A stretch of DNA of 64,000 nt. Source: Streptomyces flaveolus. Lineage in GTDB: Bacteria > Actinomycetota > Actinomycetes > Streptomycetales > Streptomycetaceae. The notes beneath the pieces are model-generated. The model was not told where the DNA came from. It was given only the letters and a program-made list of their open reading frames with translations, and did not search any database. This document shows positions 26,400 to 35,241 of this stretch, piece after piece. The stretch lies in assembly GCF_014648815.1 (NCBI RefSeq), contig NZ_BMRV01000003.1, forward strand, positions 186,001-250,000, in the 5' to 3' direction. Position 1 is the first letter of the stretch. Each line of letters starts with the position of its first letter. The translations under genes were made by a program, and so were the position numbers.

Positions 26400-27817
26400 G
26401 CCGCCTTCTCCTTGTGTGTGATGCGCGGTGCGCGGGGGACGGCGGAGGAAGCGGGCCCGCCGCGGAACAGCAGGCCGAGCAGTGCCCCGCCCAGGGCGAC
26501 CGCCGCGCACGTCCCCCAGGACCAGAGGTATCCCGCCCCCGCGACACCGCCGCCGGAGGCGGGATGCCCGGCGAACAGGGCCCCGATGAGCGCCGCCCCG
26601 ATCGCCGCCCCCAGGGAGAGCGCCAGTTCGTTGATGCCGACGGACAGGGCCGTCTCCGACGCGTCCACCACCTCGACCGACAGGGTGCGTGTGACGGCCT
26701 CGAACATCCCCGTCGCCACCCCCACCAGCAGCGCCCCCACGAGGTATTGGGGCAGGGAACCGTGGAACAGCATCAGGTAGACGAAGCCCGCCGCGCCGAC
26801 CCCGCCCCCGGCGACGAGGGTCGCCCGGTCCCCGACGAGCCGGGCCAGCCGAGGCGACGCCGTGGATCCGCCGACGCCCGCGACGACCATCGCCAGGGAC
26901 ACCAGAGAGATGGCCCGCGATCCCAGCCCCATCCCGTAGCCCCCGGCGTCCGGCTCCGAGCCCAGGAAGACCGCGTTCGCGCCGAGGAAGCCGATGGCGC
27001 CGAACGCGGCGCAGAACGTGTGGGCGCTGACCACGGCCAGCCGCGGGTTGCGCAGCAGGGCCAGGTCGACCAGTGGATGGTCCGCCGTGTGTTCGACGCG
27101 GATCCACACGGCGAGGAGGGCCACGGCGGCGGCGGCGGTGAGCAGCGAGGAAGCCGACGCCCACCCCCAGGTGCCGCCCTCCGTCAGCACCAGGACCGAG
27201 GCGCCCAGACCGAGGGTCAGCAGCACCGCGGCCGGAGTGTTGAACCGGCCGGCGCGCGGAGCGGTGCCGGCGGGCAGGACGAACGCCGCGACCAGGGCCA
27301 TGACCGCGAACGGCACGGCGGTCCACAGACCCGCCGGCGCGTGCTCCTCGCTCAGTGAGCCGGCGACGAAACCACCGGTGCCGATGGACAGCAGCAGCGC
27401 GCCGACGAGCACCGACATGCCGGAGCGGCCGTGCTCCGGGGCCCGGGAGCGCAGGATTCCGGCCAGCAGCGGAAAGAAGCCGACGACGGCGCTCTGCAGC
27501 GTCATGCCGAGCGCGAGCGTGGCGGTCGTCGGCCTCAGGGCGATGAGCAGAGACCCCGTGGCCACCATGGCGACGGCGATCCGCAGCAGCCGCCGGTGGC
27601 CCCAGATGTCTCCCCAGCGCGACAGCAGCGGGGTCAGCACCGCGAACGCGAGCTGCGACAGCAGATAGAGGTTGCCCTGCCCCACGCCGCCGAGTCCGAC
27701 GTGGCGGCCCACGACGGGCAGCAGAGGCGTCAGATAGCCCTGGACGACGCCGCTGCAGACCACGATCACCGTCATGGTCGCGAGCAGGCCCCGGTTGCGA
27801 CCGATGGCATCCGGCAC
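26396..27817 (-). CDS. MFS transporter
   Basis: A 473-aa major facilitator protein with about 12-14 hydrophobic segments. The loop 2-3 motif is seen as LLSRWGDIWGHRRLLR. GTG at 27817 is preferred since GAGGGTG lies just upstream. It is the first gene of a coupled operon with the M20 peptidase and diverges from an Lrp regulator 106 bases away, suggesting import of an N-acyl or peptide-like compound for hydrolysis, or export of its product. Confidence 0.85.
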   Translation of the reverse strand: MPDAIGRNRGLLATMTVIVVCSGVVQGYLTPLLPVVGRHVGLGGVGQGNLYLLSQLAFAVLTPLLSRWGDIWGHRRLLRIAVAMVATGSLLIALRPTTATLALGMTLQSAVVGFFPLLAGILRSRAPEHGRSGMSVLVGALLLSIGTGGFVAGSLSEEHAPAGLWTAVPFAVMALVAAFVLPAGTAPRAGRFNTPAAVLLTLGLGASVLVLTEGGTWGWASASSLLTAAAAVALLAVWIRVEHTADHPLVDLALLRNPRLAVVSAHTFCAAFGAIGFLGANAVFLGSEPDAGGYGMGLGSRAISLVSLAMVVAGVGGSTASPRLARLVGDRATLVAGGGVGAAGFVYLMLFHGSLPQYLVGALLVGVATGMFEAVTRTLSVEVVDASETALSVGINELALSLGAAIGAALIGALFAGHPASGGGVAGAGYLWSWGTCAAVALGGALLGLLFRGGPASSAVPRAPRITHKEKAA

Positions 27818-27923
27818 TGTGTCACCCTCTTTCCTTGGCTGGAACACGACATGGTGACTACAGTGCGAGCGCTGGAGGAATCGGCCGCCGACTGGCGGGA
27901 AGCGTGCGGGAGGCCCGGCCGGG

Positions 27924-28946
27924 ATGAAGGAATCGGGCACAGCCAGCGAACTGGACCTCGCACTCGTGCACGCGCTCCAGATCCGCCCCCGTGCCTCCTG
28001 GGCCGATCTCGCACCCTCGCTGGGCGTCGCGGCGGTGACGCTGGCCCGTCGCTGGGAGCGGCTCACCGAGCGGGGGCTCGCCTGGCTGTCAGCCGTGCCC
28101 GGGCCGGCCTTCTCCCACTCCCGGTGCACGGCGTTCGTCCTCGTCGGCTGCCGGCCTGCCGCACGGGAGCGGCTGGCCGACCGGATCGCCGGACTGAGCG
28201 GGGCGGTGACCGTCGAACTCACCACGCCCGGCGGTGCCGACCTGCTGCTGGACGTGCTGGCCCCGGACCTGGCCGCCCTGCACCGCTTCGTGGACGAGCG
28301 GCTGGCCCGGCTGCCCGGGGTGACCGGGGTGGAGTGCCTGTTCGCCACGTCGCTGTACACGGAGGGCAGCAGGTGGCGGCTCGGCTCACTGGACTCGGCC
28401 CAGCTCTCCGAGCTCGGCCGGCCGGTGACGGCGGACCGGGGCACCGCACCGCCCGTCGCCGCGCTCGACGACATCGACCGCGAGCTGCTCGGGCTGCTGG
28501 CCCTCGACGGGCGCGTGGCACTGGCGGAGCTGGCCCAGAGTGCGGGGACGAGCGCCGCGACCGTCCGGCGACGGCTGGGCCGGCTCACCCGCTCGGGGGT
28601 GGTCGCGTTCCGCTGCGACGTGGCTCCGGCACTCGTCGGGCTGCCGGTCCCGGTGACCTTCCGCGGCCGGGCGCCGGCCAAGGACGTCAACGCGCTGCAC
28701 CGCACGCTGGCCACCCTCCCCGGATGCCGGCTCGTCGCCGCCGTCACCGGAACCGCCAACGTCCTGGCCACCTACTGGCTGCCGGACGTCGGAGCCGTCC
28801 AGCACCGCGAGACGGTGATGTGCGAACGCCTTCCGTCCCTGGAGATCACCGATCGGGTCATCGGCGTCCGTACCGTCAAACGCATGGGTCACCTGCTGGA
28901 CGCCGGTGGCTGCCGCACGGGAACACGGGCGATCCAGGTCTGGTAG
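27924..28946 (+). CDS. Lrp/AsnC-family regulator, duplicated domains
   Basis: A 340-aa protein made of two AsnC-like units: a first helix-turn-helix LDLALVHALQIRPRASWADLA and a second IDRELLGLLALDGRVALAELAQ with RRRLGRLTRSG. It ends with RTVKRMGHLLD, shared with the protein at 42155-43285. GGGAGG lies about 10 bases before the ATG. It is divergent from the MFS-M20 operon and probably controls it in response to an amino-acid-like ligand. Confidence 0.87.
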   Translation: MKESGTASELDLALVHALQIRPRASWADLAPSLGVAAVTLARRWERLTERGLAWLSAVPGPAFSHSRCTAFVLVGCRPAARERLADRIAGLSGAVTVELTTPGGADLLLDVLAPDLAALHRFVDERLARLPGVTGVECLFATSLYTEGSRWRLGSLDSAQLSELGRPVTADRGTAPPVAALDDIDRELLGLLALDGRVALAELAQSAGTSAATVRRRLGRLTRSGVVAFRCDVAPALVGLPVPVTFRGRAPAKDVNALHRTLATLPGCRLVAAVTGTANVLATYWLPDVGAVQHRETVMCERLPSLEITDRVIGVRTVKRMGHLLDAGGCRTGTRAIQVW

Positions 28947-28947
28947 G

Positions 28948-28968
28948 GCGGCCCCGGTGTCAGGCCGC
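28948..28968. terminator. bidirectional hairpin
   Basis: Arms GCGGCC (28948-28953) and GGCCGC (28963-28968) span the 13-base gap between the convergent Lrp and SRPBCC genes. Confidence 0.4.
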
Positions 28969-29379
28969 GAGGGTCCGGTGCAGGGCGTCGAGGCCGTCCC
29001 GGTAGATGCCGGTGAAGAGGTCGACGACCTCTTCCTCGGTGGCGCCCTCGGGGTTGAAGCGTCCGGACCACTGGACCTCGGCGATGTCGTCGCGGCCGGG
29101 GACCGTGTGGACGCGGAGGGTGGAGACGTACCCGTCGACCGGGAACGGCGCCTGGAGGATGACGTAGCTGTAGTGGCGCTCGGTGTCGTTGAAGTCGACG
29201 AGCCGTTCCACGATCACCTCGCCGTCCGGGTTCGTCAGTCGGCGGACCCGGCCGCCCTCGAGCGGGGTGCTGCGGGGGATGTAGGGAAGCCAGTCGGGCA
29301 GGGCGTCGAAGCCGCCGACGAGGTTCCAGACCTCGTCGGGCGAGGCGGGCACGGTGCGGCTGACGGAGGTGGAGGCCAT
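28960..29379 (-). CDS. SRPBCC (polyketide cyclase/START-like) family protein
   Basis: A 139-aa helix-grip protein with the opening SVSRTVPASPDEVWNLVGGFDALPDWLP typical of the MxaD/polyketide cyclase-like SRPBCC group, and a long C-terminal helix (DLFTGIYRDGLDALHRTL). It binds a hydrophobic ligand; the substrate is unknown. AGGAG lies 7 bases before the ATG. It follows the aldo/keto reductase gene in the same operon. Confidence 0.85.
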   Translation of the reverse strand: MASTSVSRTVPASPDEVWNLVGGFDALPDWLPYIPRSTPLEGGRVRRLTNPDGEVIVERLVDFNDTERHYSYVILQAPFPVDGYVSTLRVHTVPGRDDIAEVQWSGRFNPEGATEEEVVDLFTGIYRDGLDALHRTLAA

Positions 29380-30440
29380 GGTGTTTCTCCTGGACGGGTG
29401 CTGGGGTGGAGCTCTCGGGGTGGGAGGCCGGCGGGGTCAGGCGCCGTCGGGGAGCGGGGCGGCCGGACCAGACCGGCGGCGCGCAGGTCGGTCCAGAACG
29501 CGGCCGGGACGGTCTCGTCGAGGGCGGCGAGGTCCTCGGCGATCCGGCCGGGCCGGGTGGCGCCGGGGATGACCGCCGACGTGACCGGGTGGGCCAGGGA
29601 GAACTGGAGGGCGGCGGCCTTGATGGAGATGCCGTGCTTCCGGGTCAGATCCTTGAGGCGGGAGACCTTCTGGACGATCTCCGGCGGGGCCTGCTGGTAC
29701 TCGAAGTGGGCGCCGCCGGCGAGGATGCCGGAGCTGTAGGGGCCGCCGACGACCATGTCGACGTTCTGCTCCTGGGCCATGGGCAGCAGGCGCTGGAGGG
29801 CGTGTTCGTGGTCGAGGAGGGTGTACCGGCCCGCGAGCAGGAAGCCGTCGGGCCGCGGCTCGTCGAGGGCGAGGGTCAGCTCGATGGGTTCGGTCTTGTT
29901 CACGCCGAGGCCCCAGGCCTTGATGACGCCCTCGTCGCGCAGGCGGGACAGGACGCGGAAGGCTCCGGTGCGGGCCTCCTCGAACTTCTGGATCCACCCG
30001 TCGCCGTGGAAGTCCTGGGCGATGTCGTGGACCCAGACGATGTCGAGGCGGTCGACACCGAGGCGCTCGAGGCTGCCCTCGATGGAACGCTCGGTGGCGT
30101 CGGCGGTCCACTCGTGGAGGATCCTGTTCGGGTTCCCGTGTGCGAACAGGCCGCCCTTCTCCCCGAAGTCGGGGACGTCGGACTCGGGCTCGTCGAGGAT
30201 GACTCGGCCGACCTTGCTGGACAGGACGTAGGAGTCGCGGGGCTGGGTGGACAGGAGCCGGCCGAGACGTTCCTCGGCGAGGCCGGCGCCGTAGAAGGGG
30301 GCGGTGTCGTAGTAGCGGATGCCCTGGTCCCAGGCGGCCTGGACGGTGGCGTGGGCCTCGTCGGGGATCGCGCGGAACATGTTGCCGAGCGGGGCGGTGC
30401 CGAAGCCGAGACGGCCGGGAAGGATTCCCTTGAGGGACAT
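29235..30440 (-). CDS. aldo/keto reductase (L-fucose/D-threo-aldose dehydrogenase type), probable frameshift
   Basis: The open frame codes for 401 aa, but only the first ~325 are aldo/keto reductase: catalytic Tyr in DTAPFYGAGLAE, Lys in SSKVGR, His in IVWVHDIAQD, and NADP-binding GATRPGRIAEDL. Family members are about 330 aa long. Near base 29465 the frame shifts: the other frame continues as APLPDGA and stops at 29437, a natural end. One missing base would explain this, leaving a Pro/Arg-rich nonsense tail that overlaps the SRPBCC gene by 145 bases. AAAGG precedes the ATG. It may be a sequencing error or a real mutation. Confidence 0.75.
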   Translation of the reverse strand: MSLKGILPGRLGFGTAPLGNMFRAIPDEAHATVQAAWDQGIRYYDTAPFYGAGLAEERLGRLLSTQPRDSYVLSSKVGRVILDEPESDVPDFGEKGGLFAHGNPNRILHEWTADATERSIEGSLERLGVDRLDIVWVHDIAQDFHGDGWIQKFEEARTGAFRVLSRLRDEGVIKAWGLGVNKTEPIELTLALDEPRPDGFLLAGRYTLLDHEHALQRLLPMAQEQNVDMVVGGPYSSGILAGGAHFEYQQAPPEIVQKVSRLKDLTRKHGISIKAAALQFSLAHPVTSAVIPGATRPGRIAEDLAALDETVPAAFWTDLRAAGLVRPPRSPTAPDPAGLPPRELHPSTRPGETPWPPPPSAAPCPPRPTRSGTSSAASTPCPTGFPTSPAAPRSRAAGSAD

Positions 30441-30563
30441 GGTGGTGCCTTTTCGATCGGGTTGGCGACTCCGCTCGCGGACCGCGGCAGTGGATGCGCG
30501 GCGGTGCCCTGTCGGAGCCGGACGAACGGCGCAATTAGATGCAGGAGCGCCTTACGGGTGAAG

Positions 30564-30592
30564 GCAATAATTGCAGACGCCTGGTAATGCAA
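30564..30592 (-). promoter_or_regulatory. promoter/operator upstream of aldo/keto reductase (site A)
   Basis: On the minus strand -35 TTGCAT (plus 30587-30592) and -10 TATTGC (30564-30569) are 17 bases apart. The surrounding plus-strand sequence CAATAATTGCAGACGCC then ATGCAAG is almost repeated at 36495-36526, before another operon, and TAATGCAAGT (30585-30594) recurs beside the MarR gene. Confidence 0.5.
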
Positions 30593-30693
30593 GTGGGTGC
30601 CGCAACGAGCCCTGTCCAGTGGGCCCGGTCGCCGGGCTGCCGACCGGGGCGCATCCTGGAGGAACCTGGCCCCTCGCCCGGGAGGAAGTCACC

Positions 30694-31794
30694 ATGGCGG
30701 TCGAGCGCGCCGGTCTCGTCGTCCACAAGGGACGTCCCGAAGCCGTGGAGGCCTCGCGCTCGGTGCGGGCGTGGTGCGACGACCACCGCATCCCGTGCGC
30801 CGAGATCGACGTCTGGGACGCCGCCGAACAGCGGCGCAGCGCCCGCGAGGAGTTGGAGGCGGCCGGGAATCCGGACCTGATCGTCACCCTGGGCGGTGAC
30901 GGGACGTTCCTGCGCGGGGCCCGCCTGGCCGCGCACAACGATTCCCTGCTGCTGGGCATCGACTTCGGCCACGTCGGCTTCCTCACCGAGGTGCCCGCAC
31001 GTGACGTGCTCCAGGCCCTGGACGCCGTCCGCGAATCCCGCGTCACCGTCGAAGCGCGCATGCTGCTCACCATGCGCGCTTCCAGGCCGCTCTCGCTTCC
31101 CCGGGAACTGGGTCCGCTGCTGCGGTACGGCCGCAGGCCGTCCCTGCCCCCACCGCAGGTGCGTCCCGGGTGCGAGGCCGGCGGAGGGTGGGGGGTGGCA
31201 CTCGACGTGCTCGGACTGAACGAGGTCGTCGTGGAGAAGTTCGCCCGGGACGGCCGGGTCGCCGCCGCGGTCTACTTCGCCGGGAGGCTGCTCGCCTGCT
31301 ATGCCGGCGACGCGTTGCTGGTGGCGACACCGACGGGCTCGACCGCCTACAGCTTCGCCGCGAGCGGACCCGTGGTCTCGCCCCGTGCGGAAGCCCTGGT
31401 CTTCACGCCCGTCGCGGCCCACATGGTCTTCAACCGGTCGGTCCTCGCCGCGCCTGACGAGCCGATCGCCATGCGTCTCCTGCCGCACTCCGGGAGCGCG
31501 GCGGTCAGTGTGGACGGCCAGCTCCGCGGTGTACTGGAACCCGGAGACTGGATCGGCGTCTATGCCGCGCCGAGTCCGCTGCGGGCGGTGCGCCTGGGGC
31601 CGACCGACTTCTACGGTCGCCTGCGCGAGCGGCTGCGGCTGACCGACGCGCCCGCCACGGCGTCCGACGCCGGCGTGCCGTCGGCCTGGCCGCTGACGGC
31701 TCCGCCGCCGCACGACCTGGACCACCTGAACCTGCCGACCCTCTCGCAGGGCAGGCGCCTGCCCGCCGTCCGGCGAGCCGACGGCGGTGTCTGA
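30694..31794 (+). CDS. NAD(+)/NADH kinase-like protein
   Basis: A 366-aa member of the NAD kinase family: GGDGT at 67-71, the glycine-rich nucleotide-binding loop ATPTGSTAYSFAASGP, and the NE pair in LGLNEVVVEK. Residues about 129-166 form an insertion rich in Pro, Arg and Gly that standard NAD kinases lack. Residues beyond about 320 are a loose extension. It would phosphorylate NAD to NADP or a related lipid/nucleotide. GGAGGAAG precedes the ATG. Divergent from an NADPH-type aldo/keto reductase, with a promoter region shared between them. Confidence 0.82.
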   Translation: MAVERAGLVVHKGRPEAVEASRSVRAWCDDHRIPCAEIDVWDAAEQRRSAREELEAAGNPDLIVTLGGDGTFLRGARLAAHNDSLLLGIDFGHVGFLTEVPARDVLQALDAVRESRVTVEARMLLTMRASRPLSLPRELGPLLRYGRRPSLPPPQVRPGCEAGGGWGVALDVLGLNEVVVEKFARDGRVAAAVYFAGRLLACYAGDALLVATPTGSTAYSFAASGPVVSPRAEALVFTPVAAHMVFNRSVLAAPDEPIAMRLLPHSGSAAVSVDGQLRGVLEPGDWIGVYAAPSPLRAVRLGPTDFYGRLRERLRLTDAPATASDAGVPSAWPLTAPPPHDLDHLNLPTLSQGRRLPAVRRADGGV

Positions 31795-31803
31795 CCCGCT
31801 GTG

Positions 31804-31831
31804 GTGCGGCGGTGAGGGGGTCGGGCCGCAC
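31804..31831. terminator. bidirectional hairpin
   Basis: Arms GTGCGGC (31804-31810) and GCCGCAC (31825-31831) lie between the convergent NAD kinase and MarR genes. Confidence 0.5.
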
Positions 31832-31851
31832 GGTGAAAAGCGCGGTCGGGC

Positions 31852-32319
31852 CTACCGCCGTCCCGCCGGAACGTCCACCGCTTCCACGGCCTCGACCAGT
31901 GAGGTCAGCTCGGGGTTCTTGGCGGCTTCGTCGAGCGCTTCCCGCAGGGCGGTGTCGTTGGTCGGCCGGGCTTCTTCCAGGAGTTTCAGGCCGGCTTCGG
32001 TGACGTCGGTGTAGATGCCGCGGCGGTCGGTCGGGCACAGGTACCGCGAGAGCAGGTGCCGGTCCTCGAGGCGGGTGACCAGGCGGGTGGTGGCGCTCTG
32101 GCTGAGGACGACCGCGTCGGCGACCTGCTTCATCTGCAGGTGCCCGCCGTCGCCGTCGTGCTGGCGGCTGAGCACGTCGAGCAGCGAGTACTCCCGCACG
32201 CTCAGATCGTGCTTGGACTGCAGGGCGCGCTCGATGTGTGCCTCGATCTTGCCGTGCAGGAGGGAGAGGGCACCCCATCCGCTGGCGAGAGCGGTGAGCG
32301 CGGGGTCTGTGGCGGTCAT
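31852..32319 (-). CDS. MarR-family regulator
   Basis: A 155-aa MarR protein: LSVREYSLLDVLSRQHDG, recognition helix QVADAVVLSQSATTRLVTRLEDRHLL, wing PTDRRGIYTDVTEAG. The ATG at 32319 is preferred to one 14 codons upstream; AAGGAG lies about 11 bases before it. No Cys is present for redox sensing of the OhrR type. It likely acts on its own AT-rich upstream region and perhaps on the two related promoters at 30564-30592 and 36495-36526. Confidence 0.87.
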   Translation of the reverse strand: MTATDPALTALASGWGALSLLHGKIEAHIERALQSKHDLSVREYSLLDVLSRQHDGDGGHLQMKQVADAVVLSQSATTRLVTRLEDRHLLSRYLCPTDRRGIYTDVTEAGLKLLEEARPTNDTALREALDEAAKNPELTSLVEAVEAVDVPAGRR

Positions 32320-32379
32320 GGGAGCCAGGTCTCCTTCCGAGGGGGACTGCGTATACAGCATAAGCCATGAAATGAAATA

Positions 32380-32411
32380 TTCGCAAGGATCAATATAGCG
32401 CTAATGCAAGT
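32380..32411. promoter_or_regulatory. AT-rich divergent promoter region with TAGCGCTA and TAATGCAAGT (site C)
   Basis: An AT-rich island between the MarR and FAD-oxidoreductase genes. It holds the 8-bp palindrome TAGCGCTA (32396-32403) overlapping TAATGCAAGT (32402-32411), a 10-mer also found at 30585-30594. Candidate MarR operator. Confidence 0.45.
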
Positions 32412-32510
32412 ATTTTTCGCGCCGTAACTGGGCTGCTTCGCCGGGGGCGGTGCCGCCATGATGGCCGACGGCGGGTGACAGCACGGCAGTCGATCCAAGG
32501 GGAGCGGTAG

Positions 32511-33608
32511 ATGCGAGCAGTCGTCGTCGGATGCGGTATCGCCGGTGCGGCGGCCGGCTACGAGCTGGCGCGCGAGGGCGTGGACGTGGTCCTGGTGGAT
32601 TCGCGGGCCCCCGGACGCGCCACATCGGCCGGAGCAGGCATCGTCTGCCCGTGGTCGTCCCGGGCCGACGACGAGGACTGGTACCGGATCGCGGTCGCCG
32701 GAGCCGAGCACTATCGCGATCTGCTGGCGGCGCTGGCCGCTGACGGTGAGACCGACCTCGGCTATCGGCAGGTCGGTGCCCTGCGTCTGGTCCAGGAGGC
32801 CGAAGCCACCGAGACCTTCCGTCGCGTGGCCGAGCGTGCCGCGCAGTCCCCGTCGGCAGGCGAGGTGGAGCTGGTCGGCGCTCGCCGGGCCCGCGACCTC
32901 TTCCCGCCCCTCGCCCACGAAGGCCCGGCGATCCGCATACCGGGAGCGGCGCGCCTGGACGGCCGCTCGGTCCGCGACGCGATGATCCGCGCCGCCGCCC
33001 GGCACGGCGCACGGCTGACGGAAGGAACGGCCACGATCGTCGCCGACGGTGCCGTGCGCGGAGTGCAGGTTGCGGACCGGTTCGTCGAGGCGGACGCCGT
33101 GGTCGCGGCGGCCGGGGCCTGGTCGCCACGCCTGCTCGAACCGCTCGGCGTCCGGGTGCGCATCACACCCCAGCGCGGCCAGATCGTGCATCTGCGGCTG
33201 CCGGGAGCGCGGACCGGGGACTGGCCCGTGGTGCTGCCCGAGTCGCACCACTACCTTCTCGCCTTCGACGACTCACGGGTCGTGGTCGGAGCGACGCGCG
33301 AGGACGGCTCCGGGTTCGACCACCGGGTGACCGCGGCGGGGCTGGCGGAGGTGCTCGGCGAAGCGCTGTCGGTGGCTCCCGGACTGGCGGACGCCACCCA
33401 CCTGGAGACCCGCGTCGGGTTCCGCCCCGTGGGTCCCGACATCCGGCCGGTGCTCGGTGCGGTGCCGCAGATCGACGGGTTGGTCGTGGTCAACGGTCTC
33501 GGAGCGTCCGGGCTCACGATCGGCCCCTACGCGGGCTCGATCGCCGCCCGTCTGGCCCGTGGGGTGGACACGGGGATCGACCTCTCGCCGTACGACCCGC
33601 TGCGCTGA
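32511..33608 (+). CDS. FAD-dependent oxidoreductase (DAO/glycine oxidase family)
   Basis: A 365-aa flavoprotein: dinucleotide-binding VVVGCGIAGAAAGYELA at the N-terminus, the second FAD-contact AGAGIVCPWSS, and the C-terminal FAD region VVVNGLGASGLTIGPYAG. This group oxidises the C-N bond of D-amino acids, glycine or sarcosine. GGGGAG lies 6 bases before the ATG. It diverges from the MarR gene and may be under its control. Confidence 0.88.
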   Translation: MRAVVVGCGIAGAAAGYELAREGVDVVLVDSRAPGRATSAGAGIVCPWSSRADDEDWYRIAVAGAEHYRDLLAALAADGETDLGYRQVGALRLVQEAEATETFRRVAERAAQSPSAGEVELVGARRARDLFPPLAHEGPAIRIPGAARLDGRSVRDAMIRAAARHGARLTEGTATIVADGAVRGVQVADRFVEADAVVAAAGAWSPRLLEPLGVRVRITPQRGQIVHLRLPGARTGDWPVVLPESHHYLLAFDDSRVVVGATREDGSGFDHRVTAAGLAEVLGEALSVAPGLADATHLETRVGFRPVGPDIRPVLGAVPQIDGLVVVNGLGASGLTIGPYAGSIAARLARGVDTGIDLSPYDPLR

Positions 33609-33789
33609 ACCCGTCTCGACGGCCGAGGCCTGTCCGACCATGCCGGCCGCCCCGGACCCGGCCGACGCGCCGGGGGAGGGGCCACCCCCCTTTCGGGGTG
33701 GTGCCGGGCACGGGCGACGCGCACACGGCTGCGAACGCGGGCTCGCGCGGGCGGGACCTGCCATCCGCACCCGCGCGAGCCGGAGCAAC

Positions 33790-33825
33790 CCGGCGGGGCG
33801 CCGCGGAAGTGCGCCGCCCCGCCGG
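33790..33825. terminator. strong bidirectional hairpin
   Basis: Perfect 11-bp arms CCGGCGGGGCG (33790-33800) and CGCCCCGCCGG (33815-33825) with a 14-base loop, between convergent genes. The rest of 33609-33845 shows no gene. Confidence 0.65.
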
Positions 33826-33845
33826 GCCGGTCGGCAGGGACCGGG

Positions 33846-34673
33846 TCAGTTGAGCTCGTCCGGGTGCGGGCCCGTGCGCAGATCGCGGTCGAGTCCGGCG
33901 ATCGCGGTCATCTCGTCGTCGGTGAGGGTGAAGTCGAAGACGTCGAGGTTCTCGCGGATGCGGGCGGGCGTCACCGACTTGGGGATGACGACGTTGCCGA
34001 GCTGGAGGTGCCAGCGCAGGACGACCTGCGCGGCCGACTTGCCGTGCCGGGCCGCGATCGTGGTGATCGCCTCGTCCTCGAGGACGGCACCCTGCGCCAG
34101 CGGGCTCCACGCCTCGGTCACGATGCCGAGCCGGGCGTGCGCGGCGCGCAGCTCGGTCTGCTGGAGGCCGGGGTGCAGTTCGACCTGGTTGACCGCCGGG
34201 ACCAGGTCGGAGCCGGCGAGAAGGCGCTCGAGGTGCGCGGGCTGGAAGTTGGACACGCCCGCGGCGCGGATCCGGCCGTCGGCGACGAGCTTCTCGATGG
34301 CCTTCCAGGACTCGCGGTACAGGTCACGGGCGGGCGTCGGCCAGTGGATCAGGTACAGGTCGACGTGGTCGAGGCCCAGCTTGTCCAGGCTCGCGTCGAA
34401 GGCCTTCAGCGTGGCGTCGTATCCCTGGTCGGCGTTCCAGAGCTTCGTGGTGACGAACAGGTCGTCGCGGGCGATCCCGGAGTCCGCGAGGGCGCGCCCG
34501 ACGCCGGCCTCGTTGCCGTAGATCGCGGCGGTGTCGATGCTGCGGTAGCCGGCCTCCAGGGCGGCGCTCACCGCGGCGGTGGTCTCCGCGTCGGGGACCT
34601 GGAAGACGCCGAAGCCGAGCTGGGGGATCTCGACGCCGTTGTTGAGGGTGACGGTGGGAACGGTGTGGTTCAT
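33846..34673 (-). CDS. aldo/keto reductase (2,5-diketo-D-gluconate reductase type)
   Basis: A 275-aa aldo/keto reductase of the AKR5 type: IPQLGFGVFQVP at the start, catalytic Asp/Tyr in SIDTAAIYGNEAGVG, Lys in TTKLWN, His in YLIHWP, and the NADPH-binding IPKSVTPARIREN. It reduces carbonyls with NADPH. The ATG at 34673 is preferred over one 8 codons earlier because AAGGA precedes it. It is the last gene of an MFS-GlcG-AKR operon. Confidence 0.9.
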   Translation of the reverse strand: MNHTVPTVTLNNGVEIPQLGFGVFQVPDAETTAAVSAALEAGYRSIDTAAIYGNEAGVGRALADSGIARDDLFVTTKLWNADQGYDATLKAFDASLDKLGLDHVDLYLIHWPTPARDLYRESWKAIEKLVADGRIRAAGVSNFQPAHLERLLAGSDLVPAVNQVELHPGLQQTELRAAHARLGIVTEAWSPLAQGAVLEDEAITTIAARHGKSAAQVVLRWHLQLGNVVIPKSVTPARIRENLDVFDFTLTDDEMTAIAGLDRDLRTGPHPDELN

Positions 34674-34774
34674 GGGGGATTCCTTGCTTGCTTGCAACAG
34701 AGGTGAGGCTGCGGGGTTCCGAGGGGACGGCGGCCCCGCACCCGGTGGGAAGCGGCGGTGTGCCGCGGACGGCG

Positions 34775-35200
34775 TCAGCCGAGGACTGCGACGGCGGTGG
34801 TGGCGAAGCCGTGGTCCTGGTCGGGGGTGCCGCCGCCGACGCCGATGGCGCCGATGACGCGCCCGTCGCGGTGGAGGGGGAGTCCGCCGGCGATGAAGAG
34901 GAGGGGCTGGTCGAGGGCGGTGGGGAGGGTGTGGAAGGGGCCTCCGGGCCGGACGAGGTCGACGAGGTCGGCGGTGGGGGCGTCGAGCTGGAGGGCGGTG
35001 TAGGCCTTCCGGGTGCTGGTCTCGCCGGAGATGAGGACGGCGCGGTCGTCGCGGCGGAAGGCGAGGAGGTGGCCGCCGGCGTCGAGAACGGTCACGCTGA
35101 CCGGGACCGCGGCGGCTTCGGCGGCGCCGCGGGCGGCGGCGACGAGGGTCTCGGCCTCCGCGGTGGTCAGCGGCGTGAGGGTGGTGGCGGTGGTGCTCAT
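34775..35200 (-). CDS. GlcG/HbpS-family heme-binding-like protein
   Basis: A 141-aa protein of the DUF336 (GlcG/HbpS) family: VSVTVLDAGGHLLAFRRDD, then STRKAYTALQL, GGLPLHRDGRVIGAIGVGG and a terminal DHGFATTAVAVLG. Members bind haem or cobalamin, or act as redox-stress proteins; no signal peptide is seen here, unlike secreted HbpS. AAGGA lies before the ATG. It sits between an MFS transporter and an aldo/keto reductase gene. Confidence 0.85.
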   Translation of the reverse strand: MSTTATTLTPLTTAEAETLVAAARGAAEAAAVPVSVTVLDAGGHLLAFRRDDRAVLISGETSTRKAYTALQLDAPTADLVDLVRPGGPFHTLPTALDQPLLFIAGGLPLHRDGRVIGAIGVGGGTPDQDHGFATTAVAVLG

Positions 35201-35241
35201 GCGGGGTCCTTCGGACGTACGGGGGTGTGGTGCGGGGCCGC

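Noticed and set aside
34682..34696. CTTGCTTGCTTGC direct repeat before an aldo/keto reductase
   Set aside because: Short 4-base repeat next to a ribosome site; shares only TTGCA with the candidate MarR motif, too little to call.
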